Shown: positions 1 through 13,900, numbered from the stretch's first letter. The stretch: DNA of 64,000 nucleotides from Homalodisca vitripennis (GCF_021130785.1 NC_060214.1:40717001-40781000), one strand, 5' to 3'. Numbers and translations are program-made. The notes: generated by a model not told the origin, from the letters alone.

Positions 1-3000
1 TGCTGTTCATATGGGATTGAAAATCACATCAGTTGTATAGACACAAAAATATTAAACTGAAAAATTGCCAAGGTAAGTTTATATTCGCTAGGTAGGTTGT
101 CAATATTATAGTTTTCATTTGTAATCTTATTTAATAATTAATAATACAACATGTTTTCTCTTGTTATATAAGTTTCATGTTGAGTTTACAATATATAGTG
201 CTAATTATAGTGGATTGGAAGGAAGTGCAAGATGGGTGCTAAATTGAGGGGGTCGCAACAACAAACTATACTATACTGTAATCTGCTGCTTGCAAATGTA
301 AATAACATTGTGTTTAAATAATTATTAGGTATTTATTCATGTAGAAAATAAAAGGAATATATTTGGTATATTTTCTTGAACCCAGTACCTGTTGAAAACT
401 GTGCCGCAGGATAACCCTGTCACTTTGCCCGACAGGTCAGATTTATTACTTCGGCGCTCAAAGCATAAGGCGCGGCGCGGAGGTACTTGGTGCAGGACAA
501 CGGCATCCTTTTGATCTCACTTTCTCAGTAAAGTGTTATAAACCACCCTTCAGAAAAATGTATATAAAAAACTCTTCAGCTGGTCATATAAACATGCCAA
601 TAAGTAAATCACTTCATTCCTATTCATAAGAAAGTTAATGAGGGGGGGGGGACTTTTAAGACGCCCGGCGTCTCTATACCTACGTATCTTCATAACCCTC
701 AAACTGCAAAGGCAATTAAGGTATCAGAAAAAAGATAGAAAAAAGTCACATTTTTATAATTCAAGACAAAAACAGGCTTATATTATTATTATTATTTTTC
801 ATTGATATATTTCTAATTCACTTATTAATGAGTGTATCATTCAGGGTAATTTCTCATCATATCAGAATACAATTCAATGTAAATTTAAGTGAAAGATAAA
901 GATTTTATAATATAATTTCAATATTATTTTGAACTGAAAATATATCAAAATAAAAACAAAGTGCAGAATGTTAAATGGATGAGTTACCTACTTAGGCTAT
1001 TAACGAGGGGACTCACTCGACCGAGGACCTACAAAGGTCTGCGGTAATCCGCTAGGAATTTCTTTGACTATGGACCCATTCAACCGTATTATTTAGGGTT
1101 GGGGAACGTTTGTACAATTTCGTGGAATAGCTGGAGGTAAAACCGAAGTTTTACTGCCTGTCAGTACCTTACCAAGCCGTGAATTCCTGTCTGACTCCGT
1201 AAAAGTAGGAGAAAAGATTTTTTGACACATTTATGATTTGAGCCTTCAGTCTATATACCACTAACTAGAACCTACGATACAAAAGAAATGACTATCCAGA
1301 ACACCAATTGCCAACTGTACAATTCTAAATCCATGCATAATAACAACATCACCGCATACAGTAGAACCAGTTCTACAAATTGTTAAACAATATTAACAAC
1401 TTGTTAGTAAACGAGATCCTTGCATATCTAGTATAATATTTTACTTTACTTCCTGTCCATTGACGTAGACAAGGGGTTCAGACACCCTCCCCAAACGCTA
1501 GAGAAACTATAAAATATTCTTTACGTGTAATTTGTTTTAAAGTCTGTTAAAGAAATAACCTGGCATTGGTTATGTATATAATGCCCCTTTATTTTCTACC
1601 ATGATTCGTTATCAATTTATTGACTACAAAGTTGATAGTGGTATGGGACTGTCCTAATTTGGAAAATTACGTGACAATGCTGCTTGCCGGTTAACATATC
1701 GACTCTTGCATCTAGTTAACGGTTCTGAATACATTTTTTTATAATATGAGCGTTTTTGTAGGTTTATTTTGATTTAACCACTAAAGTAAATAGCTATTTT
1801 ATACATACGTTGTGTAGTTCTAAACAAATTGACGTAGTTTATTCTGGTTTATAGGCCTAATGATTGTGGAATATTTGACATAGCAGAGCAGGAAATTACA
1901 GTAATTTAATAAATACAGTATGGTATACTATAAGAATTGGTAATAATAATAATAATAAGTAACGGGATGGTGGAAATCTTGCGCTTTTTTGCTTCGTATG
2001 CTTTTAATCCAATCATATCAATCTTGTTAAATATGATTTAACATTTAGAATGCGATCTGATATGTAAAATTATCATGCACATTAAGGATTCGTCCGTTGC
2101 GATTCCAACTGTAGAATTGAAAAGTTGGTGACCATATTGGTATAAATCTGTCTCCTAAATATCGCTAAAATCTGTGATGTTATTAGAACAAGTTTCCGCT
2201 TTCGAACTCTATCCAACTATCCCCACTGCACCAAGCCCGAACCTGGCGAGAGTTCAAATATGGATATTATGTTTTCACGATTATATTAGTTGATTATAAA
2301 GAAAATATTAAATTATAAACATAATTACAATAAAAATAAATAATAATAATTATTATTATTAATTATTTGTTTGTATTATATATTAGCTATTTGATACTCA
2401 TAAATATGATATTTTTGTAACTGATCAAAACATACAACAATAACAACAGTAGTGGCTGATATTTCATGTTGTAATGGATAATATAATATAGGATATATTG
2501 AAATTTTTCGCGAGTTTTCGCGATTAATCATGAAGGCATGGCAAAAATCGTCGCTAATATAATTTAGAATGCAAGTGGAATTCTCATTCCATTTTATATT
2601 TTGACAAATCTCAATGTGATAGAAATTTTGCTCTTAATGATATCGCGGTTTATTGCAAATTTCACCATCATTTTACGAAACGTTTTGAATACTTTCCTAG
2701 TGAGGAAGTATTAAACTACTCTTCAAATTTCAAGCACCCAATATTATATAGACTACTATCAAGTGTTTCATTAGTTCTGCCATGCAAACATAAAAACACT
2801 CTCTTAAGGAATAGAAATCATGTAGGCCCAAACGGAAATTTTTACCGTTTTAAGCAAATAAATGAAATTAAAATTCTCATTAAAAATATCGCTGATTTGT
2901 TTCTTAGCGAGTATTTAAGAGGTGAGATGAACGTGTGTTCACATCTATACTATTCTGTGATGAGCCAGTCAGTTGTTTTTGGCTTTTATGTGCGAGTATA

Positions 3001-3769
3001 TAGATAAAACTAAAATATACGAGGAAAACTTACAGTGACATGTTTGGATTGTTAGAGGCCAACTGGTTTGGTAAAAACGTCATTCAATATGTTAAGGTTT
3101 CTTAATTTTGTGCTTCTTATCACAACAATAAAAATACATGAGTTCCATCTTATCATTATTATATGAGTTTTAATCATTATTATTAGTTTTCCTCGGCAGT
3201 CTAGCGGATTGCTCATTCAAATGGGCATGCGCCAGCCGCGGTAAATTAACTAAACTTGTTCAATTAAAATTGTATTAAAATTAAATGTTTTAAACAGTGG
3301 TTAACAAAATTACACACCAAATTAATAATTTAAAGAGCTAAATTACGAGACCAATGCTAAATATTTCGAAACGTCCTGTCTGGAATAAAAGCTAATATTA
3401 CAGAAGAGACATGCAGACTCATTGAAATGACATTTTTATTCCAAATCCAAGGTATTTTTTTAACTTTTTTTTTAAAAACATATTAAATGCCTGCTACTTT
3501 TTATGGGCTGACGAAATTTGATAATGGTTTCTTCTTTAATTTAATATGAATACAGAATTTTCAGAGAAAATGTCTGCTTATGGCCTATAACAGTTTTAGA
3601 GTTACTAATATTGTATTGTTAAAAAAGGCTGGCATACGAAAACTCAAACAATGGAGGATCATATTTAATTTTTTTTAGACATGAAAAAAATCTCATTACG
3701 AAATATGTGCCATTATTCATGGTAACTCCATTTGATATAGTAATAGAATAATACAATTTAAAGGCGGTG
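1..3769. other. AT-rich intergenic stretch, no gene recognised
   Basis: No open frame in this stretch resembles a known protein and no splice-phased exon chain could be built. It holds a run of ten G at about 642-651, short (TAA/TTA) tracts near 780 and 2340, and two less AT-rich patches (about 360-520 and 1000-1210) that look like old dispersed repeats but match nothing I can name. Confidence 0.5.
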
Positions 3770-4063
3770 TGCTAGCTGGCCGCTTTCAGCGCTAGTGTCG
3801 TGACTGGCCTGAAAAGCAACAAAGCAGGGTCCCGCCAGGTCGGGCTTTGTCACGTCAGTCAGTCTGAGTCTAGTTTCCAGGCGTTCATTGTCAGTGTTGG
3901 CCAGTAGTCCTTTGGATCTTTAACCTTGTTTTGGTGTTTACTCGTGATCTGTATCTCATTGTGTTCAAATTATTTCAAGTATTAGTAGCCTAAGAGATTT
4001 ATTGTATATTACCAACGAGCAGACTTACTATTTTATTAATAGGACTTTATTTAAACAATCAAA
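3770..4063 (+). promoter_or_regulatory. probable SPT4 promoter and 5' UTR
   Basis: The 290 bases before the SPT4 start codon are much richer in G+C and CpG than their surroundings (for example 3776-3860). They include TCAGTCAGT at about 3855, which resembles an arthropod initiator. No TATA box stands out. Placement is inferred from the base composition and from the ATG at 4064; the transcription start cannot be fixed from the sequence. Confidence 0.4.
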
Positions 4064-4132
4064 ATGACGATGGAAATGGTACCTAAGGATTTAAGGACAG
4101 CTAGGGCTTGTTTGTTTTGTTCCCTTATTAAG
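4064..4132 (+). CDS. SUPT4H1: SPT4 coding exon 1
   Basis: 23 codons, beginning at ATG 4064 and ending CSLIK in phase 0. The donor is AAG|gtaagt at 4133. It carries the first CxxC pair of the zinc finger. A second in-frame ATG two codons later (MTM) could also be used. Confidence 0.95.
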
Positions 4133-7100
4133 GTAAGTGTATTTTTAAGTTTAGCAAGAAAAGCTTAAATTTTATGTAATTACTGCAACAAAATCACTAT
4201 GCCTAAAAGTTTATGAGTGATTATTGATTATAAGTTCAACTTGTATGTTTTGATTTTCAAAATGGAAAGTGCTTTAAAAAGTAAATAGGTTAGCAATATT
4301 AAGGGCTGCAGAATAATAAACGGCAACCAACACAATCGGTTGATGATTATCTAACGACATTTATCTGATGACTATCCAAAGGACTGAAAGTAAAATGTTG
4401 GACTAAATAACTTAAAGATATTTTAAAAAACAATAGCCTTTGTTACAGCTAGTTTTAAATGTTAGTAATTAATGTATAAATATTAATATAATTTACAAAT
4501 TAACATGTAAATATAATTACAACAAAACATTAACATTTACTTACTTTATTAATTTTTAAGAATAAACGTGACTGCTTGTGAAACAAAGAAAGACTCATCA
4601 CTGTTCTTGCCGCCGTTAGTCAATAATGAAACATAAGATTTTAATTTTGGATTTATTTCTAAACACTTTCAGAGCTGAATTACCTTGTAGGCTTTTAAAA
4701 TCGTATTATAGTGAAGCTGTAGGCTACTTTTTTATGTAAAAGAAATGTATTTGTTTCAGACTGTATAAAATAACTAAACTTTATTTCAATTATGTTTTAG
4801 TAGCGTAATAATTACTCTAATTAATCTGAAATTGTATTTCTGCAAGCACTGATACGGTCAAAACTACATTTATTAATTTTAAACATCATACTTTATTTGA
4901 TGTCAACCAAAATAGTACATAGTTTTCAGTATAATCATGTAGGAATCTTTCTTATTAGGTCTTTCATCACTTTTCTCTAATACTGCTATGCTCAACAGTT
5001 TGTAGCAGTTTCCACTAAAAAAAATCAACAGATCACGCGGTGTGGGACTTGTAAACATTTACCGAAAATTAATTCAAAATAAAATATAAATATTAGCCTA
5101 CAGAAATTTGTATCCTAGTTTTTAAGTGTTTCAATAAAGAATTTACTTATTAAAATAACTCTTTAGTACACCATTGTCTCTTAGGCTTAGGCTTAGGCTC
5201 TATCAGTAATTTTAGGACCATGAATTCAGATTTTCATGCCACAAAGACCTGCCATTTTTTAGCAAACTTTAATAGTCTGTGAAAAAAACTGTAAATCAAC
5301 ACTAATATAGGTATTCAATTGATTTTTCTAAACATTTTTACTTGCATAAACAAGGGTATAGTTAAAAAAATAAATATTGCACTTCGCACAGGAGAAACTA
5401 TTTTTACTGACTCAAAAAGTATTTTTTTTTGTTTTTTAAATAATAATTTATTGTTTTCACATAGCTTATTTGGAAAATATTTATGAAGTGTTTTAGTCCA
5501 ACTGTATAGCTTACATATTTCAGGTTATTATTGGGAATTTAGTTATCGAACAGCTTTTACAGAAATTTAGTGTAATAATAATTATTTAACCGTAAACAGA
5601 GGACAATTATTACTAATAAATCAGGAAAATATTATTCTAATTGGGCAGATGTAAAACATGGTGTACCCCAAGGGTCAATATTAGGCCCATTGTTATTCAT
5701 TATCTATGTCAATGATCTGCCAAATTACCTCCCTAAAGAAGTTTGTAGCCTCTTTTTATATGCAGATGATACAACTGCTCTAATTAGACGGAAAATGTTA
5801 AGTGACTTAGAACTTGACACTAAAGATGTCATTGACAAACTTCACAACATTTTCCTTACTCACGGTCTGTTGTTAAATCGAGACAAGACTAATACATTAC
5901 GCTTTAAATTAAGAAATGATAATTTTTGTAAAGGGTTTAGTAATAATACACACGTAGTAAAATTTTTAGGCATACATTTAGACACTAAATTAAATTTTTC
6001 CGACCATATCAATATGTTAAATAAGAAACTTAATTCAACCAGATATGCTTTGAGTATACTAGTTCGAATAACATCTTTGGAAGTTGGTTTAGCTGTGTAT
6101 TATGCCCATGTATACTCGATGTTGAGTTATAGAATTACTTTGTGGGGTAACTGCTCAGATGTGCAAAAACTCTTTATTAGTCAAAAGTCAATTATTAGAA
6201 CAATAGGTCATTGCAACTCAAGAACAACATGTAAACCACTATTTAAAAAATTTAAAATAAATCCTTACTTTGCCATGTTTATACATTTTTGAAATGCTTA
6301 AATTAGTACATAAGAATCCTGATCAATTTGAAAAATACAAATTTAATCTTAGATATCACACAAGAAATTGTAATTTGTTTCAATATCCGGCACATAAACT
6401 AAAAAAATTTGGAACTAGTCCTCTTTATCTAGGTTTGAAATTATATAATAATATTCCACAGGCATATAAAAAACTTCCCTTATCTACATTTACAAAAAAA
6501 TTAAAAGAAGTACTTTGTCAAAAAACATATTATAGTATAAATGAATTCTTTGAAGATAGTTTATGATGATAACGAATAGTAAAAATATATATTTAAAAAT
6601 ATCTACAATGGGTTTAGCTTTGGATTTAATCAATGTTTTTTTTATGTTTTATAGATCAATGTGTCAAAAGTTATTTTTTATAAGTATGAAAGTAATGTTT
6701 TTAGAATAAGTTTAGTTATGTAGTTTTTAATCATTGACTATGTACCAGATTTTATTACATTGTGATACCAGAAAACGTATTGTACAATAAATATTTGTCT
6801 ATTGTCTATAACAGTAAAAATCTGAAATTGTGAATAAATAAAGTACTGGGCATTGGAAAACTTTTTTATCTTAATTTTCAAATGGCTTTTAATAATTTTG
6901 AAACAGAATAATTCAAAGTATACACATTAAACAATACGCAAAGAAACTTAACATGATTTTGGGTGTATACCATTGCAAATACAAAAGTGAATGTGTCTGT
7001 TTCCTCACAATGTTGATGTTAATCACTACATGATCATTCACTAAAACTGATTGTTAGCGAGCATTACCAGATGTCATGAAAGTGAGCAATGCCCACTGCA

Positions 7101-10100
7101 TAGTAACTTCTATCTTATACTGGTGAATTAATCATTACTATTTTCTAAGACATTTAAATATATAAAAACTATCAGTAGGACTGGGGTCAAACATTACCTG
7201 AATAAAAGGTATATTAATGACTTTTTTAACTTAAAACACAACACAGATATAGGCTATTATTAGATATTTGGTCCTAAAATGGGTCTATGTTACAGTAATA
7301 ATACTGTGCCAAGTCAATAATGTATGGACTATATAAGAAAGATGGAAACAATTTCTGAATGTTCTGATATAATTTGTTTTTATTCACAAAATAAAAGTTG
7401 TTCTGAAACATAGAGCCTAACTATATATAAAATTAGGAACGATTATAGAATGATTCTAGCATTAAAACTCTCAGAAGAAATTAGTTGGTTTTGGAACAAT
7501 TTTCGTCTATATTGCATAACATCAAAAAGAATATAGATTGCTTTTCCCTGTTAGTGAATTAGAGATAAATTGCAAACCAGACAAAAAAGTGCACAGATGA
7601 GACAATGAGAACTTCATCTAGATGGCTGCTGAGTGAGCCATGTAGAGCTTTTTTGTAGTCAAAGTATCTCTGATGTTGAAATGATGCAAAGAGTTTATTT
7701 TAAACGTCTTTGTCACAGTTTTTTTTGGATTTCTTCTGATGTATGTGGATTTTAGGATTCAAGTCTGACAGTGTCAGATTCAGATGCTGCACTAAATGGA
7801 AAGTGAAGTGGAGCTACTAAATAAACCCTTCCCTATGTCATGTGTAAAAATAACAATAATAATATAAATATAAAAAGATAAATCAATAAACACAATATGA
7901 CCAATTACAAACCTATATGTCCAATTTACCTCAAACCAATTACAAAAACAAGACCAAGTGCTGTCGACAACAATATACTAGTTGCATTTGCACGAATGAT
8001 CATCAATAGTTTTCAGTCACTGTCAGAATTAATGTAAAGAAATAAATAAAAAATTATTTTATTCAGCTGCTTTTTTCAAATTTCCAATGTTTTTTAAATC
8101 ATAAGGTTTTTTTTTTATTTAATGGAACCCTTTAATGAACATCAAACCCTTTGTGTGAAATGATGTGTTTAATTAGTGTGATTTTGTGTTTAGTTGTGTT
8201 AATCTAAGCTTACCTGATCATAGAAGAGATCATAACTTGAGTCTTATGGTCATTTTAAATAATTTTTGCAGACATTCGACCAATTCGAGTTTGATGGATG
8301 TGACAACTGCGATTCGTTTTTGAGGATGAAAAACAACCGAGACAATGTTTATGAGTGTACCAGCTCTAATTTTGATGGGTAAGTATGTTTGTGACTTACA
8401 AGGGAATAATATTAGTGCTCTGTAATAATACAGGGTATTCACAAAGATATGCAGAAACTGTGGAAGCTTATTCTACATGTAAAAATAATGAAAATATTAT
8501 GTACGCTTGGGTACGGAAATGCTTTGTCAGCGTTACGGCTAGGATAGATTTCACCGGGATTTCAGTTCAACCATATAAAACAAGATTTTCTTGAAATTCT
8601 GGTAAGGTTGAATATACCTTCAATATTTTTATTGTAAAAAAACTTTTGTACTTTATTATTGAAATACAAAAGTATACACTTTACAAAAAGAAAAACACTT
8701 TTTAATATGTATTAATCGTATCTTTAAAGTGAGACACCAATTATTCTAAACTAAAATGAAGAGCTTAAAACTATTTGAGCTCCCCCCCATTGTTCTTATG
8801 AGGTAAAACTCTTTTCATTACAGCTGGCTCTCAAGCCATGACGTTGGAGTGAATTTACTTGTTCACTTCCTTGGTAACCTTTCTCATATTGCAATTTGAG
8901 GTCAAGTGTGACTCATGAAGATGTATTATATCTGTGTGGTATTAGCCAACGGTGACTTATGAAGCTTGTGGAATTTGGTGTCTGATAGTGTAGGTCAACA
9001 CAGAGCGCTTTTGGTGAAGTTAGTGATATATCATGGGTATGGTTTATTATGTTTTTATAGCTTAGCTTAGGCTCTCATTCCAATCATGTCCTAAAACTTT
9101 ACTGATAGGTTGTGTTACAAGGAACTTTGTTAATTTGTGAAACTCAAACAACCTAGGCTCTGACAGTGACACCTAGATTTCCCTCTATGCTTTCTGGAAT
9201 CACAAACTAAGCCAATATTTCAGCAAAAGTTCAATATTAGTATTTATTACTCGAAAATTAATATAGTAAATATTGCTATATAAAAATTTACGTAAGAAAC
9301 TTTTCATTTTTCGAAAACCTGTTGCTCTTATCACTTTTACACCTTCTAATCTTCATTTTGTAGGATATCAGGTAATGATTATTAATTAATTTATTGTTTT
9401 GTAGTGTATATAATTCTTTAAATTTTGGTATATTTTGGAAACATTTAGTGTACAAATTATATTGTTTATAGATTTTTCTAAAGTAGCCTAATCATACCCA
9501 TAGCAAGAAATTTAGCCTATCGTTTACTATTTTTAGTTTTTAAAATATTTAATTTTTCTTCAAGAGAACTTGGATATCATTATATATATTTTCCGAAACT
9601 ACTGTAGATAAAATGAATATTAAATTGCCTACCTCAGATTGTAATATTTATTATATTATCATACTTTACCAGGTGCAGTCTACCACTTAAAAAAACCATT
9701 TTTTTTAGTGTAGTCTTTTTTATGGTTAATGTGTACCGTTTTTATATCATGATTATTTCCACATTCTCCTGGTAAAATAATGTATTAGGCTACACTTAAG
9801 TATATAATAAAAATGTAGTTTTTATAAAATCTTTAAAGTACCGGTACAACACACTAAAAAATGACCTTCAGTTCTACAAGAGTTAAAACGTATAATAGCA
9901 TTTGTTAAACCAATTGAATTTAAATTGTTTACATTAATGATAGTTAAAAAAAAATAATCTCTTTTTTAATTTCTGTTTTATAACATTGGCCATTTTGACA
10001 CGTTGATTGTTTGCACTGCTTTTAGTTGGTGTTACCAATGCTGCCAAGTGAAGCTTACAAACAAATATCGGCTTTAGAGGAAGTAAACTGCATTGACATA

Positions 10101-13100
10101 GGATATTTTTAACCATAGGAGATTGTATTTTTCAGCATTGAACATGTATAATGGCACAATTTTATAACATTCGTCAAGATTGAAGTTTTTATTCCCCACC
10201 TTATTTTCTATCTATCAGTATAACTGTAAAATTTGTACTGTATGGTAAAAGCACAAAAAATGTTATGTTATTTTGGTAAATCGTCAACAAGGTCTCGCAG
10301 TTTACGATACATTGTTATAAAAACATTAACTATTGTTGGCACTTACAACTGTAGAAAGTTAAGAGCAAAAGCGACAGGGTTATAGTTATAAGTATAGCTG
10401 CCAGTAAGATTCCTTTATAATTTGTAGGTCCATTTGTAGCCTTATTCTGTTTGTCCTCTTGGGCTATTACATCCTACGGCTATGATCAAATACGAGGGCT
10501 ATTCGGAAAGTAGATTACGTTTTGGAATTAAAAATTAACAAAGTATAGGAAACAATTTTTATTATATACATATGAAAGCCACACTTAAATACTACTTTTC
10601 AACATAGTCGCCATTCAAATTTAGGCACTTATCATATCGATGGATGAGCTTGACAATGCCTTCCTCATAAAATTCTGCCGCCTGTGTCTTCAACCAGTTT
10701 GTCACTTCTTGCTGCAGCTCTGCGTCGTCGTCAAAGCGCTGCGTTGCCAGCCACTTCTTCATTGTTGGGAACAAGTGGTAGTCACTTGGTGCAAGATCCG
10801 GGCTGTATGGTGGATGAGGAAACAACTCCCACTGGAATGATTCGAGAACTTCACGTGTGCGATTTGCCGTGTGAGGTCGAGCGTTATCGTGAATCAACAG
10901 AATTTTCGAGCTCAACTTTCCCCTACGCTTGTTTTGGATCGCTCTTCTGAGGTTGTTTAACGTTTGGCAATACCTTTCTGAGTTGATTGTAGTGCCTCGT
11001 TCCAGGAAATCAACAAGAATTACACCTTTCTTGTCCCAAAAAACCGTCGCCATAACCTTTCTTGCCGACATCGTTTGCAAACATTTTCTTGGTTTGTGAG
11101 GTGAACTTGTGTGTCCCCACTCCATTGACTGCAATTTGGTCTCGCAGTTAACATGTTTCACCCATGTTTCATCGCCAGTTACGATGCGATCGAGTAGTGA
11201 TTCACCCTCTTTGTCGTAAGCATCCAAAATTGTTAACGCTGCAGCCATGCGCTGGTTTTTGTGGACGTCGGTCAGGATTTTCGGTACCCATCTTACACAA
11301 AACTTTGGAAGCCAAGCGTATCAGTGACGATTTTGTATAACAAAGTTCGTGAAATTTGAGGGAAACTAAGCGAGAGTTCCGTTATGGTTAACCGTCGATT
11401 TTCTCGGACCTTTGCGTCAACTTTCTCAACAAGTTCGTCAGTCACTATGCTGGGTCTTCCACTTCGCTCTTCGTCATGAACAATTTGTTCGACCATTTTT
11501 AAACTTAATGACCCATTGTCGCACTCCACCTTCAGTGATAATGTTGTTCCCATAAACTTCACACAACTGCCGATAGATTTCTATAGGCTTACAGTTTTTG
11601 GCAGTCAAAGACCTAATTACTGCGCGCACCTCACAGTTGGCGGGATTTTTAATTGCGGCAGACATTTCAAAAAGGCACTGTGACTAGACGCGTTACAACA
11701 CGAACTTCCCGCTAGCACGGCTGGATAGCCACTGAGTGGTGGGACGTCCTGACACCAAGATGGCCGCGATAGTCCCGCCCCTGGCGGCCACAGCGCAAAA
11801 CGTAATCAACTTTCCGAACAGCCCTCGTAGAATGAGGAGTATCTGTGTAGTATGAGGTGAGCATTACTGAAAATAAGAGCACTGGTTCAGGCTGTATTTT
11901 AAACTACGCTATCTCAAATCCAAAGTCTGACGCCTTAGACTGTGCAGCAACCAGCTATTTTATTCTATTTTAGATAGTGAATGTACTTTACCTTGCATCT
12001 GTTTGTTACAGAATGATTGCACTCATGAGTCCAGAAGACAGCTGGGTGGCCAAGTGGCAACGAATCAGTAAGTTCATGTTTTGTGTTTTACTGTTGGCAA
12101 GACATATTTGGAACCAAATTTTGATTATTGTATCAGTGCTTGTATTTGCTGCTTTGTAACCATGAGTACAAATTCTCATATTAGGTTTGATTTTTCCTCG
12201 GTCTATATCTTATGCATATATAGCCACAGTAAAGATGTTAAAAGTAACATTTTAGTTGTCTTGACATAATTTTATTTATTTATTTTAGACATAAAAAGCT
12301 ATTAAACAGGATATTTGTAAGCTTTTAGGTTATAGTATTAATTTGATTTTTACTGTAGTCTCCATTATTATCAGCCAACACAGAAGAGCATTTTCTTAAT
12401 AGGTTTCAATTGCTCCAAATTTTATGAAACATCTTGAATAAAATAATCCTCTATCACACTGTCTTCAACTGAACGCACTTCAAAAGAATGTGGGCTTTGA
12501 GAGTCCTGAATCAAATTTTATCAGTTGTGTGTTATCATTCAAAGTTATGAACAAGAGTCCGAAGTCCATCTCTTTTGTCTGGGCAATACTTTACTTTCGT
12601 AGTCCTTATTATACAAATGTAGAGCAATCTCCTCTACTAATTATAGCCTTGGTACATTTGCTCACATTTGTATCCCAATTTGTACTAGAATACTTAATTT
12701 AAGTAATTACAATTATTATTCTGCTTAATATTGTACATTTTATGGTTCAACTACAATATCTATTAATTAAGCAGATCATAACATACATGTGTGTATTTTC
12801 AAAAGGTAAAAAAAGTTATCATCTGCCAATTTTGTTTCATTCTGAACTAAAAATCTAATTACATTTTATAAAAATAAAAAAAATTACATTTTTATAGAAA
12901 TTATAATTTGTTGTAAAACAAATAAACGGTATAGTATTCAATCTCCAGCACAAATAAAAAGAACATGACCATGTAGACAATAGGTCATTCCAATCAGTTC
13001 TGCAGAGATGAATTTGGAACAAAGAGATTGTATTGATAAGTTGCTCCTACTTTTGTTGTCATTCAATACAATCTGTCCAGTAATCACTGAAACTTACCAC

Positions 13101-13388
13101 AGAACGCATATATACATATTATTAAGAGCATCATCACAAGCCACTTGTATATGATCAAGTTCCTTATAAGGTTATTTCCTCTTCCTCCTTCTGTTCTACT
13201 AGTGGCCATACATTAACCATTATGCCTTTTCTAAGGTTCTAAAATAATTTATTTTGCTTAATTTTCCAGACAGGTTTACAAAAGGGATCTATGCCATTTC
13301 GGTGGCTGGGAAGTTGCCTAACGGAGTTATTCGGGATCTGAAAAGCCGTGGAATCATCTACAAGCCCAGGGACACCAGTCTTCGATAA
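4064..13388 (+). CDS. SUPT4H1: Transcription elongation factor SPT4 (four coding exons)
   Basis: Small subunit of the Spt4-Spt5 (DSIF) complex, which binds RNA polymerase II in the nucleus and controls pausing and processivity. Coding exons are 4064-4132, 8272-8378, 12012-12067 and 13270-13388. All borders are GT-AG and the phases agree, giving 351 bp and 116 residues, against 117 in human. The product starts [20 protein letters not shown]. The four zinc-binding cysteines form two CxxC pairs (ACLFC and GCDNC). Next come the conserved CTSSNFDG and [13 protein letters not shown], and the C-terminal [12 protein letters not shown] and [15 protein letters not shown] that pair with the Spt5 NGN domain. 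Intron 1 holds a LINE fragment and intron 2 a mariner. No break is seen, so the gene appears functional. Confidence 0.96.
5595..6812 (+). mobile_element. 5'-truncated non-LTR retrotransposon (LINE), RT fragment
   Basis: Reverse transcriptase fragment of a Jockey/CR1-like LINE inside SPT4 intron 1. It opens within the RT domain ([20 protein letters not shown]), has the catalytic YADDTT at about residue 25 of the 5690-6292 frame, and continues with [16 protein letters not shown] and the [16 protein letters not shown] block. A frameshift near 6280 moves the C-terminal part to the frame ending at 6566. The 3' end is AATAAA followed by two copies of TTGTCTA at about 6795-6810. It lacks ORF1, the endonuclease and the N-terminal RT, so it is dead. 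It is close in type to the fragment at 37.3 kb. Confidence 0.88.
7640..7845 (+). repeat. dispersed repeat, copy 1 (related to 43.2-43.75 kb)
   Basis: About 180 bases from 7660 match 43545-43730 in the same orientation: shared TCTCTGATGT, ATGATGCAAAGAGTTT/ACGATGCAAAGAGTTT, then a match of CTTCTGATGTA and CAGATGCTGCAC. There is no coding potential. It is probably a nonautonomous element or short interspersed repeat of unknown class. Confidence 0.6.
8272..8378 (+). CDS. SUPT4H1: SPT4 coding exon 2
   Basis: The acceptor is tttttgcag|ACATTC and the donor GATGG|gtaagt, with exit phase 2. It encodes [13 protein letters not shown] through CTSSNFDG, including the second CxxC pair of the zinc finger. 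Confidence 0.95.
8640..10490. other. SPT4 intron 2, no feature recognised
   Basis: AT-rich intron sequence between SPT4 exon 2 and the mariner element. I see no open frame that resembles a known protein, no clear terminal inverted repeats and no tandem array. Confidence 0.4.
10493..11827 (-). mobile_element. mariner DNA transposon 1, near full length
   Basis: A 1335-bp element in SPT4 intron 2, flanked by TA on both sides. The terminal inverted repeats start cgagggctRttcggaaagtW and match over about 31 bases with two mismatches. The transposase runs on the minus strand from 11665 to 10592. Length, termini and target site all fit a complete mariner copy. Confidence 0.95.
10592..11665 (-). pseudogene. 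mariner transposase, two frameshifts (D34D)
   Basis: Cut-and-paste transposase of the mariner family. It begins [20 protein letters not shown] with an N-terminal helix-turn-helix ([20 protein letters not shown]). A frameshift near 11490 leads into [15 protein letters not shown] second, near 11300, leads into the long frame that starts before [11 protein letters not shown] and runs to 10592. The catalytic triad is intact: GDETWV, HDNARPH and APSDYHLFP, with exactly 34 residues between the last two Asp. WVPKIL and YSPDLAPSD are family signatures. Only two indels separate it from an open frame, so it is a fairly young but inactive copy. The copy at 59.8 kb is the same family. Confidence 0.93.
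12012..12067 (+). CDS. SUPT4H1: SPT4 coding exon 3
   Basis: The acceptor is ttgttacag|AATG and the donor ATCA|gtaagt. It encodes [18 protein letters not shown], the most conserved block of the family. The 56-bp length keeps the frame between exons 2 and 4. Confidence 0.94.
13270..13388 (+). CDS. SUPT4H1: SPT4 coding exon 4 (terminal)
   Basis: The acceptor is attttccag|ACAGG and the stop is TAA at 13386-13388. It encodes [17 protein letters not shown] to the C-terminus (KPRDTSLR). Confidence 0.95.
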
Positions 13389-13531
13389 CTTTTAAACAGT
13401 TCAAACTTTTACTGATGTATAGGCTACGTGAGTTATATTTATGATTGGGATTTAATATTTACTTAAATATATGTTTGTTTGTAAACATTGTGTTCAGAGT
13501 TTTTCTCACCCATCTTTACTTATCAACTTGA

Positions 13532-13537
13532 AATAAA
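13532..13537 (+). terminator. SPT4 polyadenylation signal (AATAAA)
   Basis: AATAAA lies 144 bases after the SPT4 stop codon, the usual position for a 3' end signal. A piggyBac-like element begins about 360 bases further on. Confidence 0.5.
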
Positions 13538-13900
13538 AACAAATATATACACATAGACAAACACGTAGGAAACACTTATAACAAGCTTTAAAAATAAATA
13601 TTTTATTCAGGTGGTGGGAAGGGAATTCTAACTATGAAATATTTATTTGAACTTGGCATTTTGTTCTTTTATACAATCAGTAAAACTACAGAACATGTGG
13701 GTTTATCATCTGATTTTGCTATGAATGACCTCTGGTTACACACTAACCTTAAACTGGTGGTCTTCACTTTTTCTTTGAAATTGATATTGATGACCCCTGC
13801 CGCTCTATTTTATATGTCAGTTTATATGCCAATGTTTTTTATCATAGGTGGCATAATTTGGTATAAAACAAATTTAAATGTACAATACATAATTATTTAA

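Noticed and set aside
5182..5202. Three TTAGGC units, resembling telomeric repeats
   Set aside because: Only three copies inside an intron; insect telomeric DNA is usually long arrays of TTAGG. Treated as chance.
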